From NCBI GenBank assembly GCA_043228905.1, contig JBHGNT010000018.1, positions 12,090,001 to 12,154,000 on the forward strand: a stretch of DNA of 64,000 bases, given 5' to 3'. This document shows positions 44,471 through 56,046 of this stretch, in pieces; the first letter of the stretch is position 1, and each line of letters opens with the position of its first letter. The position numbers were made by a program, and so were the translations under genes. The notes under the pieces were generated by a model, which saw nothing but the letters and a program-made list of their open reading frames with translations, was not told the origin of the DNA and did not search any database. This stretch comes from Azolla caroliniana. Lineage: Eukaryota > Polypodiophyta.

Positions 44471-45477
44471 TCATCCGCAAGCCCCTCGAGCATGTTCACA
44501 CCTTCCGCATATAGCGGTGTCAGCTCCTTGCCGGTACTGGCTCGAGGGTGGGTAGGTACCCTTATTTTTGTCTTCCCTCATCGGAAGGTAATTATCATGT
44601 TTTTCCACCAGTTTTGTTTGATATGCACTGGTTTTAGCCATGGGCGGCCTAGCAACAATGGGTAAGCCCCTTGCGCATTGAGCTAGAGAACCACTACCGA
44701 AATGCAGAATGCATGACTTCCAATAGTTACATCTAGATCTCGTATCAACCCAATAGGTCTTACCGAACTTGTATCCGCCATCCGGAGCCAAAACGAGCAA
44801 GGCTCTGATTCTTGGATTCCCAAGGTATTACAAGTCCGTAAGCTGATCACATTCACGCCTGATCCTCCGTCCATAATCGTCCCTTGTTGTTCTCGTCCTT
44901 TGACGATGGCGGTGATTGTCAGACTGTTTGTGTCTACCACTATTGGCCCTTCTTCCGGATTTGAGAAGAACGCAAGAGCCGGCAATGGAATTGATGTGGT
45001 CATTCCTGATTTCAGCCCTTCCGTAAACTGGGGCACTAGCTCTAATAACCGACCCAATGGCAGCGTAATCTGACATTCTTGTAACGCTTGCCATGTTGGA
45101 TTTTCCGGCTGACTCGTGTCGGTGGCCTCTTCCGGTTTCTCCTTTTGTTGTTCAAGCTCCGCCACATTGTGCTCATTTGCCTTCTTCACCCACTCGGTGG
45201 CTTGCTTTCGGATTGCCTCCTGTGTTTCCCACTCCGTTGTTTTGCCTTTTGCCCTAGTGTTGACTTGTTGTATGTCGGCGACTTCTGCTACCACCATATT
45301 TACGGCTGGTCTTTTCTTGTAGCTTTTAACCGAACACTGATTGCTATAATGCCCTTCTTGCCGGCAATAGTAGCAGTATGCTTTCCGGGTGTTGCTCGAT
45401 TCGGTGTTCGCTCTAGTACCCGGTTGAGGTCCTATTGGTGGTCGGTTAGGTGCTTGGTCCGGTTGAGTACTTGGCAT
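44471..45477 (-). pseudogene. Protease region of C with extra zinc knuckle
   Basis: From 45477: a knuckle CYYCRQEGHYSNQC (about residue 35), a KAKGKTTEW acidic/basic linker, then the protease with TIMDGGSGVNVISL (DGGSG rather than DTG/DSG). After a frame break, LLGRPWL lies near 44640. The knuckle here is additional to the two in the gag stretch. Confidence 0.75.
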
Positions 45478-45639
45478 GCCCTTGTTTGGCTGCCACTGGC
45501 GGTCCTCCTTTCTAGCGTTCCATTTTTTGTTGAAGCGTTTTTTGTTCCGGTAACCCTGTCGGGGCTGGTTTTCATAGTTGCCTTGATCCTCCCTCCACTG
45601 GTTGTAGCCAGGGGAGTGATCCCAGTTGTATCGCTTGTA

Positions 45640-47064
45640 TCATTCACCCTTGTAATCTCGGTAGCTATCCTGCCGGTCTCGGTCGTGAGCGTCCTTTCTG
45701 TCACTGTTCCGGATATCTTGCGCCGGTCGGTAATGCTCATCTCGCCGCCAGCGTTCTTCTTCCTCCTCCCGGTTGCTCCGGGGTTCGATTTGCCTTATCG
45801 GTGCCGCTTGCCGGTTCAGCAAGTTATATTCGCATCGGTCCATTGTGTGCGTTTTGGAGTGGCATAACATGCACTGTGTCCGCATGGTACATTCTATTGC
45901 CGAGTGCCCGACATTGAGACAAGTCGTACATTGTATAGCTTGTCGAAACCGTAAGTCGTCTTCTGTTGGTAATGTACGCTGGAGTGCCCCCATTGTTAGC
46001 CATGAGCTTGTTTTCTCCATCTCCCTAACCCTTTCTATGACTTGGTCGATCGTGCTGGTGTGGAAATTGATCACTACGCACACCGTACGCAAGGGTTCCC
46101 TAAGTGCAGCTAGGAATATTGCTTTCGCCTCCTCCTCCGGTGGTGCCCAATTGAGCTAACTATGCATTCGTTGGAACCGGATTACGAATTGTTGAATGGT
46201 TTCCGTAGGTTCCTGCCGTATGATGTAGAATAGGCCGACCATCTCCCTTTGATCCACCTCTTTGTTGAAGAACTGTAAAAATCTGGTTTTTAAGTCCTCA
46301 AACGTCGTGATGGTGCCGAGAGTGTGTGTCAAGCGCCATCGCGCGACTGGTCCTTCCAAGGTCATGTTGAACTCTGCAATCTTCAACCGTTCTGCTTCGA
46401 CGGCGGTCAAGTGTTGCGACACATGCTTTGCTTCCCATGTTTGCAGAAATGCATGCACATGAGCCTCTGCGTCCGGATCATCCCGGTACTTGGGATATTG
46501 GAACGGCATGTCATCATCCGGTGTCAGAGGTCTCCCCTCCTCTTCTTTCGGTGACGGAGGTCTTTCCTCCTCTTCTTTCGGTGTCGGAGGTTTTGCCTCC
46601 TCTTCTTTCGATGTCTCACGTGGTGGTGTCGGGAGTTGATCCACCACCTGCCAATCTGGGGCTTCTAGTTATGTTAGCTCTAGTTCGGGTGTCGGCAAGG
46701 TATCTGACTGCTCGTCCTCCGGTCCGTCTGGGGTGTCGTGGCTACTACGTTAATTTGAATGGGCGCTGCATTCTCCATCCAAATCCGATTCGAAGGCCGA
46801 GAATGGTTCCGAATCGCCTCCCCCTGTCGCTAGTGCCTGCAGAATGGATTCCGTGTCCCGGAGACTGCTCAAGCTGCTTCCTTCGTCCGGTTGGGAATTC
46901 TGCTGCCCGCGGAGTGACTCTGCGGCCACTCGCCGGATTACTTTGGAAAATGAGCGATCCACACGAATCTCTTCTGCCGCCTGTTGGAAAGCCTCTCGCT
47001 TCCGCAATCGTTCAGCAAGTCTTCTTGCTCGCTCCATAACCGGGTCGTTTGTTGGTCTAGTCAT
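45640..47064 (-). pseudogene. Gag of C
   Basis: Starts at 47064 (MTRPTNDPVMERARRLAERL), a helical N-terminus. A tandem acidic repeat (KPPTPKEEEERPPSPKEEE, three units) lies at about 46520-46620. The capsid core is 46156-46500 (FLQTWEAKHVSQHLTAVEAE, RFLQFFNKEVDQREMVGLFY). Two adjacent knuckles CTTCLNVGHSAIEC and CMLCHSKTHTMDRC lie near 45850-45935, then an Arg/Asp/Glu-rich tail. Stops at 46746 and near 46156 divide it. Confidence 0.82.
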
Positions 47065-47102
47065 CCATTCCCGTCGTTGTCGTTGTTCACTACGTTTGTG
47101 TA

Positions 47103-47125
47103 GGAATTGTGGTCACCAAAAACTG
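47103..47125 (-). promoter_or_regulatory. Putative primer-binding site of C
   Basis: In the element sense, the sequence after the 5' LTR is CAGTTTTTGGTGACCACAAT. TGGTGACC could pair with a tRNA CCA end; the tRNA is not identified. The site resembles that of G1 (TGGTGAACCC). Confidence 0.45.
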
Positions 47126-47587
47126 TGTTATCACTAGGGTCGGACAATGGCCTAACGCAGGGTGTCCCCTTGAGACACTTCACCAAAGGGGTGTTGCGAT
47201 GAGATAGAGTTAGACTGACTATTAACGGAACCTTAATGGGTTACTAGCGGCAATATCAGTAGTCACAATACACGCGTAGGATAAATTACACTTAGCGTAG
47301 AACGGTAATTAACAATGATTAAGATACATAACAACAACGCCCTATTAATTATCCACTAATCATTACATTCTAACTAGCCCTTTTTATAGGTCTTCGGCCT
47401 TAGGTACAAACAGATGCCAACCGGCAACCAGCTACGAACCGGTCCGGATCCAGATTGGCATACCGATTCTTTGTCCGTCTGTTCGCTTCTCAAATCATAA
47501 TAATTCTATATAAATATATAATTAGCTCCTGGTTCTTAATTATCCCCTCGTTTCCCATTCTAGACTTCCCTTGCCGGCCGGCTAACA
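47126..47587 (-). repeat. 5' LTR of C
   Basis: 462 bp, TGTTATCAC to GGCTAACA on the plus strand, followed by the AACTC duplication. Confidence 0.92.
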
Positions 47588-48360
47588 AACTCGACTCAGA
47601 AGGTGTGGGCGTATCTTATCAAGACCAAAGATCGATTGTTCTCGACTTTCTCTAATTGGCTCGCTATTGTCGAAAATCAGTCTGGCCGAAAACTCAAATG
47701 TCTTCGGACCAATAATGGAGAAGAGTTCAAATCTAAAGAGTTCATTAGATTTAACCCAACAATGCGGCATACGACGTGAATATACGTCACCCCATACTTC
47801 AGAGCCGAATGGAATTGCCGAGCGGATGAATCGCATAATTCAGGAAAGGATAGTTTCCATGCTCCAACACTCCGGACTGTCAGATGGCTTCTAGGAAGAG
47901 GCCCTACTTACAGCAGTACACATAATCAATATGTCACCAAGTAGGCCTTTAGGACTTTGGATACCTCAAGAACTATGAATCGGTAGCAAACCGAATTACA
48001 ACAAGCTGAGGATTTTCGGGTGCGAGGAATACACCCTCATACCAAAAGATGATCGCCTCAAACTTGCACCAAGGTTCAGGAAATGTATTTTCCTCAATTA
48101 TGGACCAAATGGCAAAATCGGATACCGACTTTGGGACCCCGAGCACAGACAGATCATCTGAACTTCAGACGTAGTGTTCAATGAGTCAGCTCTGCATCAA
48201 TCGGCCGAAAAGTCTATCAAAGTTTGAAGGGTAATTTTCTTAGATGTGTCAACCCTTTACGATGGCCCAACACACAACACAAGGTCGGCTTCACAGGTAG
48301 CAGAAACCTCTAGTACCGACTCGGCAATGTCTGACTCGGCACAACCAAACAACTCTACAT
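47588..48360 (+). pseudogene. Cop2 integrase remainder and linker
   Basis: Resumes the integrase core with [24 protein letters not shown]; the second catalytic Asp position reads Asn. Then [45 protein letters not shown] and TSDVVFNES follow. Stops are frequent. Sequence from 48230 to 48360 is the Ser/Thr-rich linker; the first part of RT is missing. Confidence 0.78.
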
Positions 48361-48363
48361 TTT

Positions 48364-49088
48364 ATGCTCAGTGTCGCGGCAGCCAAAAACTTGGAGCTAA
48401 TTCAACTAGATGTTAAAATGGCATTCCTCCATGGTGACTTAAAGGAGGAAATTTATATGGAGCCGCCGAAAGGCTTTTTTGTACCTGGCCAAGAACATCT
48501 ACTCTATCGACTCAGGAAGAGTCTTTACGTCCTAAAACAGGCACCGCGACAGTGGTACAAGAAGTTCGACGATTCCATCCAATCTGTTGTCTTCTCTAAG
48601 AGTGATGAGGACCATTGCCGCTTCACCAAAATAGCTCGAGATGGGTCACCCATCTTCCTCATCATTTACATGGACAACATGCTACTCTCCGGTTGGCATG
48701 CTAGAGAGCTCGCCGAACTTGTTCGGCAACTACAATTGAAGTTTTCCATGAAGGACCTCGATCCGCCAAGACACATTCTCGAAATGAAGATAAGTTGGAA
48801 TCGACATCGACGATAGTTGTATTTGTCGCAATCCGACTATATTAGCCGTGTCCTTGCACGCTTCAACATGCAATCTACTAAATATGCTTCAATCCCACTC
48901 CCCATTAACCTTCAGCTATCTTAGCGAGACTACTCGACATTCGGTTCGGAGGGGGAAATTATGAAGTCGGTTCCGTATGCACCGGCAGTCGGCTCCCTGA
49001 TGTAAGCGATGGTCGTGACACGGCTTGACATTGCTCACGCCGTCGGATTCGTCAACAGATTCATGCACAATCCCGGCCAATTGCACTA
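48364..49088 (+). pseudogene. Cop2 reverse transcriptase, truncated
   Basis: The 48364-48816 frame has LIQLDVKMAFLHGDLKEEIY, RLRKSLYVLKQAPRQWYKKF and IYMDNMLLSG. The active box YMDN replaces the usual YVDD. Downstream pieces include YAPAVGSLM and DIAHAVGFVNRFMHNPGQLHY. It ends where element D inserts at 49089. Confidence 0.82.
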
Positions 49089-49540
49089 TGTTACGGGCAT
49101 GACCATATAATATCTTGTGGTGAGAATTTACCGTAGTATTCTATACACGTGGATAAGAGTGAGGGTTAAACGAGAGTGTAAAGAAGGGGAGGATTACTTT
49201 TAATCCTCGGGATTGAGACAACCCATTAGGCCAAGTGTGAACTTGCCTAGGGGCCTTGGGTATCACTATAAATACGAGGCCTAGTTACCCTCATTTCATC
49301 ATATCTTGACTAGGTCGAGACTCTGTTTCGTGGTGGGTCAACTCTTGTAGCGAGCGCGCCAGCACCAGGTACGACTTGACGCCATGGCGGTGGTATGGGA
49401 CGCCGATCGAGGCTCGAGTCCGTTTCAATCCCTTCACTCGGGGGTTGTCGGGTGGATCACCACCCTTCTTTCTCTCTCTCCTTTCTATCTATCTATCTTT
49501 TATCCTTATCATATGCTTACTTTAGATCATAACTCTAACA
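49089..49540 (+). repeat. 5' LTR of D
   Basis: 452 bp from TGTTACGGG to CTCTAACA, with TATAAATA near 49268. The central part resembles the B LTR (ATAAATACGAGGCCTAG versus ATAAATATGAGGCTTAG). Confidence 0.88.
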
Positions 49541-49541
49541 A

Positions 49542-49554
49542 TTGGTATCAGAGC
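49542..49554 (+). promoter_or_regulatory. Primer-binding site of D (initiator-Met tRNA)
   Basis: TTGGTATCAGAGC lies one base after the LTR end, the standard plant initiator-Met site. Confidence 0.92.
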
Positions 49555-50947
49555 TTCTGTTTCTAATGTTTCCTTTGTTTGTTTTTGTCTTCTTGATGGA
49601 TGGTGATTGATCGATGTGCGGTTGACCTTGATCCATATAGCAATCAACAAAGGAACTTCGGTAACTCTTTCTTGTTTTTTTTTATTTTTGCTTCTCCTAT
49701 CTAATCATGTATATGGTCAATATGAAAGTTTTTTTCATTGATTCAATGATGTTGTAGTGGTAATTAATTGGTTGTATAAAACGTTTACATATGTGTATGA
49801 GGTCAATACCTAATTTGACATATATTTAATATGTGATTAGTGTCGTATGCGTACGAGGTTAATACCTCAATTACGTATTACGTTCACATACATATGTTAC
49901 GTTTGCGTATGAGGTCAATACCTCGATTTCTATGTAAATGATATGTGTTTGGTGTCGTATGCGTAAGAGGTCGATACCTCAATTGCATATTACGATTAAA
50001 CCTTAATTTTGGATGTTTCGTGTGTGTAGAGGATATATGCCTTGATTATGTGTCTCGATTTCATCATATGTTGGCTATTTGATGTTACGATTTTTTTAAT
50101 ATACGCATATGTGGTCACATGAATACGTATTTGATCATATATATGTGATAAATAAACATATGTGAATATTTGATATTTGAAAGGCATTCATAATGACGTA
50201 ACCATGTGATGGGCCACGTGAGCCTACTACGAAAAGAGGGCTCATTTGGCTTGACCATTAGGTTGCACTTTGGTGTATGCCATCGTAATTATGAGACTTG
50301 AGGTTAGATAACGTATCAACATAGTTTGTGGTAAATGAGGGGGAAATAAGGACTCTTGACATATATGTTTCTTTTTTAAAAAAACATATATGAGCAAATG
50401 CCACGCATATCTCTTATACGCATAAAACATTAAACATTCAACACGAGCAACCTATTTGGTTAGCTCAAGTGTTTAATGCATTTGTTCTCAAGGTCTCGAG
50501 TTTAAATATGACCAAGACCATACAACATTGTTACATATGTCTATAATACATGTTTAGACTTTAGGTCTAAGTGCACTTCGGGGTCCTCGTAATAGGACGT
50601 AAAGAGCCGAAACCACATACGTGGGCACAAAAACATAGTTTATTGTTAACATTTTTTTCGTGTATAAACTATTCATGACGCGAACATACATGGTTGAGCC
50701 TTGGGGAGCCACCATGAAAAAAATCGATATAGAGATCAAGGAAAGACATTCATTTGTCAACCCCATGGTTTTTAAAACACCTTTGTGTTACCATAGTTAC
50801 CTCATCTTGAACCTCATCTCATACGTCTAGAGGGGTATTGACGTGAGATCATGATATCGATTAATGTTGGCCCATGTTTACATCACGACTTGATGTTATG
50901 ACTATTTGTCTGACCTTATCCTATTTCTTTGCCAGAAATAATCATTC
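49555..50947 (+). other. Leader of D with iterated hairpins
   Basis: No gene. Four units GTATGAGGTCAATACCTC-like recur at about 49793, 49849, 49905 and 49961 (period 56 bp); each holds the inverted pair GAGGT/ACCTC around 4 nt. A weak fifth unit follows near 50022. A segment at 50449-50520 (TTAGCTCAAGTG, then CTCGAGTTTAAAT) faintly resembles a tRNA. 50690-50852 matches the B leader. Confidence 0.65.
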
Positions 50948-51900
50948 AATGGCTCAGAATAACAACCCAATGTCATCCGCTCAAGCGAAAGGAACTCAAG
51001 GAAATCCTCCTGGAGCAATCTCCAATGAGTCGTATTTCTTACAAATACAAAATTTCCTTGGTTCAACCGCTCATTAGATGTCTGAACTTCAGCAATCTCA
51101 AAGTGCTCTCGAGGCACGTGTCATTAGTTTACAACATGACACTAATAGACCCGATGAGCGTTAAGGTGAACCATCATTTGTAGTAAAGCCATTTACGGGA
51201 GAAAAAAAGGAAAGAACCGAAGAAGCAATCTGCACGTGGTTGGGCTGATGGGAGTCTCATTTTGAGCTCTATCCCACACCAGATAGTACGAAGATTGCAT
51301 ATGTCAGCCGAGAACTAGGGGGTAAGGCCGTCGCCTAGTGGCGTGGGCTCCGAACTTTGGGGAAATTGCCCGATACCTAGACAGATTTTGTCACAGCTTT
51401 CAAGGGCCAATTTCTGCAACCTCCCTCTTGAACTGAGGCAACATAAGCTTTAATGAACCTCTCTAGCAGGAAGTTTTTCTCGCTAGAATTCTATGTCCAC
51501 CATGCTAGAACCCAAATCCAAAAATCGGGTCTAGAAGGAGACAATTGGTTAATAGCTTGTTTTGTCAATGGAATCCACAATTCGGACTATCACTGGATAG
51601 TGCACGATAAGGATCCAAAATCCTTCGAAGAGGCAGTTGAAATAGTTCTTCACTATCAACGCACTTCGAAGAAGGACCATAACAAACCCAACGACACGCC
51701 CAGGACTAAGCAGTCGCATTTCGTTGGGAAACACAGGACACCCAACAAATTCATGGATCGTGATTGTAAGCGACAACATCCTTTTTGCGTATTCTGCAAA
51801 AAGAAGGGTCATACAAAAGAACAATGTCGAAAGCTCCAACATAAAGAGCACGACAACAAATCAAAAGTTGCAGACCATAAAGGTCAGATTCCTAATGTCC
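50948..51900 (+). pseudogene. Gag of D
   Basis: Begins MAQNNNPMSSAQAKG. The capsid region includes TWLG.WESHFELYPTPD and NWLIACFVNGIHNSDYHWIV. A nucleocapsid knuckle CVFCKKKGHTKEQC is near 51790. Several stops between 51075 and 51450 interrupt it; the 51453-52313 stretch is open and continues into protease. Confidence 0.83.
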
Positions 51901-51929
51901 TCGAGGTCTATACACAACATTTAAGTAAT

Positions 51930-52313
51930 TGTCAATGTTCTTTCCCTCACTATATATTGGGACCTAATGATTTACTACGTGCAAACGGGTATGCCAATGG
52001 ATCTCCCGTACAATTTTTATTTGATTCGGGAAGCTCACATAATTTTGTGAATGATCATTTGGTTCAGATATGGGGAATCCAACCCACCATAAGTGATCAC
52101 ACCTATAGGGTGCACTTGGTTGATGGAACAGTACAATACATCAACGGGGCGATTCATTCATTAGGAATTTCAATTGATACTTATGTAGAGGAAGTAGACT
52201 TCCATGTAATGAATCTTTGTAGCACTGATGTAATACTGGGTTATCCCTGGTTTTATAATAAAAACTCTTCTTTATCTATTGATTGGTTCGTCATTCCATT
52301 TCCTTTGTACTAG
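51930..52313 (+). pseudogene. Protease of D
   Basis: FLFDSGSSHNFVNDHLV is the active site (near 52020) and DVILGYPWFYNKNSSLSIDW the C-terminal part. It is in frame with the gag C-terminus and ends with a stop at 52311-52313. Confidence 0.85.
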
Positions 52314-52392
52314 ACGATTGTACTCATTTTATTCAATGTGTAAATAAACAATCCCTTTCGATTGTTTCCTCTCCATCAATATCTGAGTTGTC

Positions 52393-53186
52393 TTGTTCTT
52401 CTTTATTTATTGTGTACTTGATCTGAACATTCATGTTTATAATATTGATAATGTCTTGGGTCAATTGACATATTTTGAACAACAACTCGATAAAATCTTA
52501 AATGATTTTCATGATGTTTTTCCGAGTGAACTACCACATGGGTTACCTCCTAAACGTAATATAGACCATCGTATAGATATTGTACCTGGCGTTGCACCAA
52601 TAAGTATACCTCCTTAACTCGATCCGAAGAGGATGAGGTATCTAAGCAACTCAAGGACTATTTACGAATGGGTTATATAGGTTATAGTAAATCTCCATGG
52701 GGTGCACCTGTTCTCTTGGTAAAAAAGAAAGAGGGCACATGGCGTATGTGTATTAATTACCGACGTTTGAATAAAGTGACAATCAAGAATTTATATCCAT
52801 TGCCCCGAGCTGACGATCTAATTGACCGTCTCCAGGGAGCTTGGTATTTTACAAAACTTGATCTCCGAAAGGGCTACCATCAAATTCGTATAAGTGAGGA
52901 CGATGTTCCTAAAACGGCATTTCATATGCGCTATGGCCATTATGAGTTTTTGGTTATGCCTTTTGGTTTGACCAATGCTCCGGCCACATTTCAACAAGAA
53001 ATGAATGACATTTTCCGAGAACAACTTGGAAAATTTGTCATTATTTTTTTGGATGATATTCTACTTTATAGTCATACATTAGAAGAACATGCTAAACATA
53101 TCTGCGTTGTTTTACAAACTTTGCGCGACAAACAATTTTACGCGAAGATCTCAAAATGCGAGTTCTTCAAGAAATCAATTACTTAT
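52393..53186 (+). pseudogene. Reverse transcriptase of D, truncated
   Basis: [20 protein letters not shown], then after one stop the open frame 52668-53186 with [43 protein letters not shown] and an intact [10 protein letters not shown] box. The sequence stops at FKKSITY, where LTR-like sequence begins. RNase H and integrase are not in the window. Confidence 0.88.
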
Positions 53187-53237
53187 TGTAGAAATGAAGG
53201 TTCGGAAGCCTCAAACAAACTGGCTCAGCCAGATAGC

Positions 53238-53288
<51 letters not shown>

Positions 53289-53466
53289 TAATACATGGGA
53301 GAGACAGAGGAGTAGAACATTAAAAATTCATTACAAAACAGTAATAGTTCTCTGTACATACAACGTGCTTAACACTATTTATATAAGTCCTAAGGGGACT
53401 GACAGAAGTATTGTGTACTTTAATGCTCACACAAGCGTCTGACACTAACTACAAGTCTTTAACTAC
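53187..53466 (-). repeat. LTR-like sequence similar to 21599-21868, with (GA)n
   Basis: Starts TGTAGAAATG at 53187; CTGACA near 53443 could be the other end. A 40-bp (GA)n run lies at 53241-53285 and a minus-strand TATAAATA near 53383. It abuts the G2 integrase on its right. In the other copy the same LTR adjoins copia gag, so whether this is the 3' LTR of G2 or a foreign LTR is unresolved. CTTAT precedes it. Confidence 0.55.
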
Positions 53467-54318
53467 CTAGTAGTCGAGGCTGCTACTAGACTTCCGGTTA
53501 CTGCTGGATCCGGCTAACTTCTGCTCTAACTGTCGAATCCTCAATGCTAGAAGATCTTCTCTACTTATCTCATCTTGCCATGGCAATGCAAACCATGAAA
53601 GAATACTTTGTTCCACTGGCATTATCGGCTTCTGTCCGAATATGAGCTCTGCCGACACGTATCCCGTCACCGTGCTATGAGTAGTCCTGTTAGCCCATAG
53701 TGCAAATGGTAATAGACGCGGCCATTCTCCTATTTTCCCATGGCAAGCTTTCACTAGAGCCTTCACAATCGGTCCATGGCCACGTTCCACTTTCCCATTT
53801 GCTTCCGGATTATATGTCGTGGTAAGAGATAATTTGATTCCCATCCTAGAGAAGAATTCTCTAGCTTCATTGGCGTCTAGCTCGGCTCTATTAGCCACTA
53901 TCTCGCCAACGCATCCATATCTGCAAATAACATCTTCAAGAAGGAATCTGCATACTGATGATGTCTCCTTAGTTCTCAATGCTCGCCCTTCAACTTGATT
54001 GGTAAGATCCTCTCTCGCGAGCACAAGATACTTCATCTGCCATCGCCCCATTGGCATCATTATGATGTCCACCATCCACTTGTAATGCATAGCCAACAGG
54101 TAAGTCAAATGAAGTTTATCTCGATGGCGAACATTCAAAAACATCTGGCATTCCTTACATGTTTCCACATAAGCTACATATTTGTAGATGCTCGGCCACC
54201 AATATTTCTCCTTAAGCTTCGTGAATGTAGCCCATATTCCTCGATGGCCTGCAAAAACACTATCATGAAATTCGGACATTAGTTTTTGCCGGTCTTCCAG
54301 CTTGCAGACAACTCTCAT
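53467..54318 (-). pseudogene. Integrase of G2
   Basis: 283 codons with zinc site (FHDSVFAGHRG, CKEC) and core. The first catalytic Asp (WMVDIIMMP) and Glu (NGKVERGHG) are present, but the middle one reads ANRAELD where G1 has ADRGELD, so activity should be lost. The tail ends early (IRQLEQKLAGSSS) compared with G1, which has about 130 more residues. Confidence 0.87.
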
Positions 54319-54410
54319 CGGAGTCCCATTCTTCTTTTTTGCATGCCTCCAAAGAGCTCCTTAAGGAAATACTTGTATGCCTTCTTCCGAATTCGGTGGA
54401 AGTCTTCCAT

Positions 54411-56007
54411 TTACCATGATTCATCTTTTTGGAGAGAATTCAAGTATTTCCCAATCTCCACGAATTCACCTTCGTAGTCCTCTTCTATGAAAGTAGTCAG
54501 CACCCGAGCATAGGAACTTGTAAAGAAATCCAAGCCAACATCCTCTTCATCAGAATGTTGATCTTCCTCTCCGTCGTATCTCACTCGTGATAGCATGTCT
54601 GCAACGACATTACGCTTCCCAGCTACATGACGGATCTCCGGGTTGAGTGATTTGATATATGCAATCCAACACAACATGGCAATATCTGGTGTATTACAAC
54701 TAGATATCATACCCAAAATTGGTAGGCAATTTGTCTCAATTATGACTTCTGCTCCAATAAGGTAGTCACGATCAAACTTGATCACCGAAACGATTCCCCA
54801 TAGCTCCCTCTTCACTTGGGCATACCTTCTTTGCCTATCACTTAACACTTTCACGCCAAACCAAATTGCATATCGGTTGCAATCTTCGTCTTCTTGGTTG
54901 ATAACCATCCGATTCCGGTTGGACTAGTATCCACGGTCACGAAAATGGGCTTCCCGTCTGAATAGTCCGCCTTCCGTAATGCAGGTGCCTCCATCAATAA
55001 TTTCTTCAGCCTTCGTATGGCAATAGTATGCTCGCTCGTCCATTTGAACCGTCGCTTCTTCTTTAGTAGACCGTATAATGGCTCAGCAATGTGGGCATAG
55101 TGTGGAATCCAAATATGATAAAACGTGCATGCTCCAAGGAACCTTTGAACCTCCGTTTGGGTTACGCATTCTTCTTTCATGTCATGAATCGCATTCACCT
55201 TGGATGGCGAAGGCTTCCGACTGTATGCTCCACACAAGTGGCCTACCACCAAGATTTTTGGTTGCCCGAATGCGGATTTTTCTCCCGAAAATGTCAAATT
55301 TGCATCTTCGAGCCTTTGGAGCACCTTCTCGCAATCTTTCATATGATCCACGACAAACTTTCTGCATCCGTCCTTATCTTTCGATTCATCCTTCTCCTTT
55401 TCCGAACATCCTTTTATCGGAATATCATCCAAGAATGGCATCGTGATAACCGGGATGCAATCCTTCAAGACCTTGTTCATGGCATTCACCATATTAGCCA
55501 CCGAGTTCATTGCACATTGAGGTAAGGTACACATCCGCACAAGCCCGATCGGAGTCCTCATGGTTGTAATGTCATGACTGTCGACTGCCAACTGGAATTG
55601 ATCGTACCCAGAGTAGAGATCGCCAATGGAGTAGATGGACCGGCCCACAAACGCCTCGGCAAATTCATCCACACTCGGACCGATTCCAGCATTCCGAATT
55701 GTCACTTGTTGACGGGTTGAAGATCTTGCATGAATCGTAACGATCCATTCTTCTTCGGCAACGTGAACCATCTATTAGAATAAGGAGCTTTCAACGGTTC
55801 CAACATTCCCATATTCACCTTCTCCTTTAAGAGCTCGATCAGCTTCGGTAGGTGTGCTCTCGGAACTAGTATCGGTTTCAAATTCCAAGGCACATGCAGC
55901 ACCGTGAAGATCACCATCGGTTCTACCATCCTTGGATTAGCACAACCGATTTCTTGTGGGAAAAATGTGAAAGCCTTCCCATGTCTTTCAAGCATTCCAC
56001 GGAACAT
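54411..56007 (-). pseudogene. RT and RNase H of G2
   Basis: RT start at 56007-55702 (MFRGMLERHGKAFTF, PYSNRWFTLPKKNGSLRFMQ), then 55771-54851 with DLYSGYDQFQLAVDSHD and an intact PFLDDIPIKG box. RNase H lies at 54908-54411, starting just upstream with FVTVDTSPTGIGW and including VKRELWGIVS and ETNCLPILGM. Frame changes near 55730 and 54880 break it. Confidence 0.87.
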
Positions 56008-56046
56008 TTGCTCCTCTTCAGGGAGGAGGAAATCTTCCCTTCCAAC

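Larger units (their letters stand above)
37547..47587 (-). mobile_element. C: large Ty3/gypsy element with extra coding region
   Basis: LTRs at 37547-38005 and 47126-47587 (about 460 bp) are flanked by AACTC at 37542-37546 and 47588-47592. On the minus strand the order is gag (45640-47064), protease (44471-45477), RT (43353-44130), RNase H (42770-43350), integrase (41507-42757), then about 3 kb of further coding sequence (38127-41168). RT carries DGFSGYNQI and FLNDFAVYS, a style shared with Tat/Athila-like elements. Multiple stops and frame shifts are present. No clear purine tract precedes the 3' LTR. Confidence 0.92.
22763..49088 (+). mobile_element. Cop2: degenerate Ty1/copia element split by B and C
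   Basis: The pieces in order are LTR and leader (22763-23830), gag and protease (23831-24988), [B insertion], integrase start (37148-37546), [C insertion], integrase rest and RT (47588-49088). Each break has matching 5-bp duplications (ACATC, AACTC). The element then stops at element D (49089). Cop2 is the oldest layer here: stops and frameshifts are common and a stretch including the start of RT is missing. The leader between 23100 and 23800 has three diverged repeats of about 110 bp (CTAGTCGGTTG / TCGATTGTAACCACC type). Confidence 0.85.
49089..53186 (+). mobile_element. D: Ty3/gypsy chromovirus, 3' part missing
   Basis: 5' LTR 49089-49540, initiator-Met primer site, long leader, gag, protease and RT up to KKSITY at 53186, where other sequence begins. 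It is related to B in RT and in part of the leader. The bases before the LTR are CACTA, the possible target duplication. If G2 inserted here, D may continue beyond the window. Confidence 0.88.

Noticed and set aside
50449-50520. tRNA-like module in the D leader comparable to those of A and E
   Set aside because: The A-box word is present but the B box is too degenerate, and the position is in the leader rather than the LTR.
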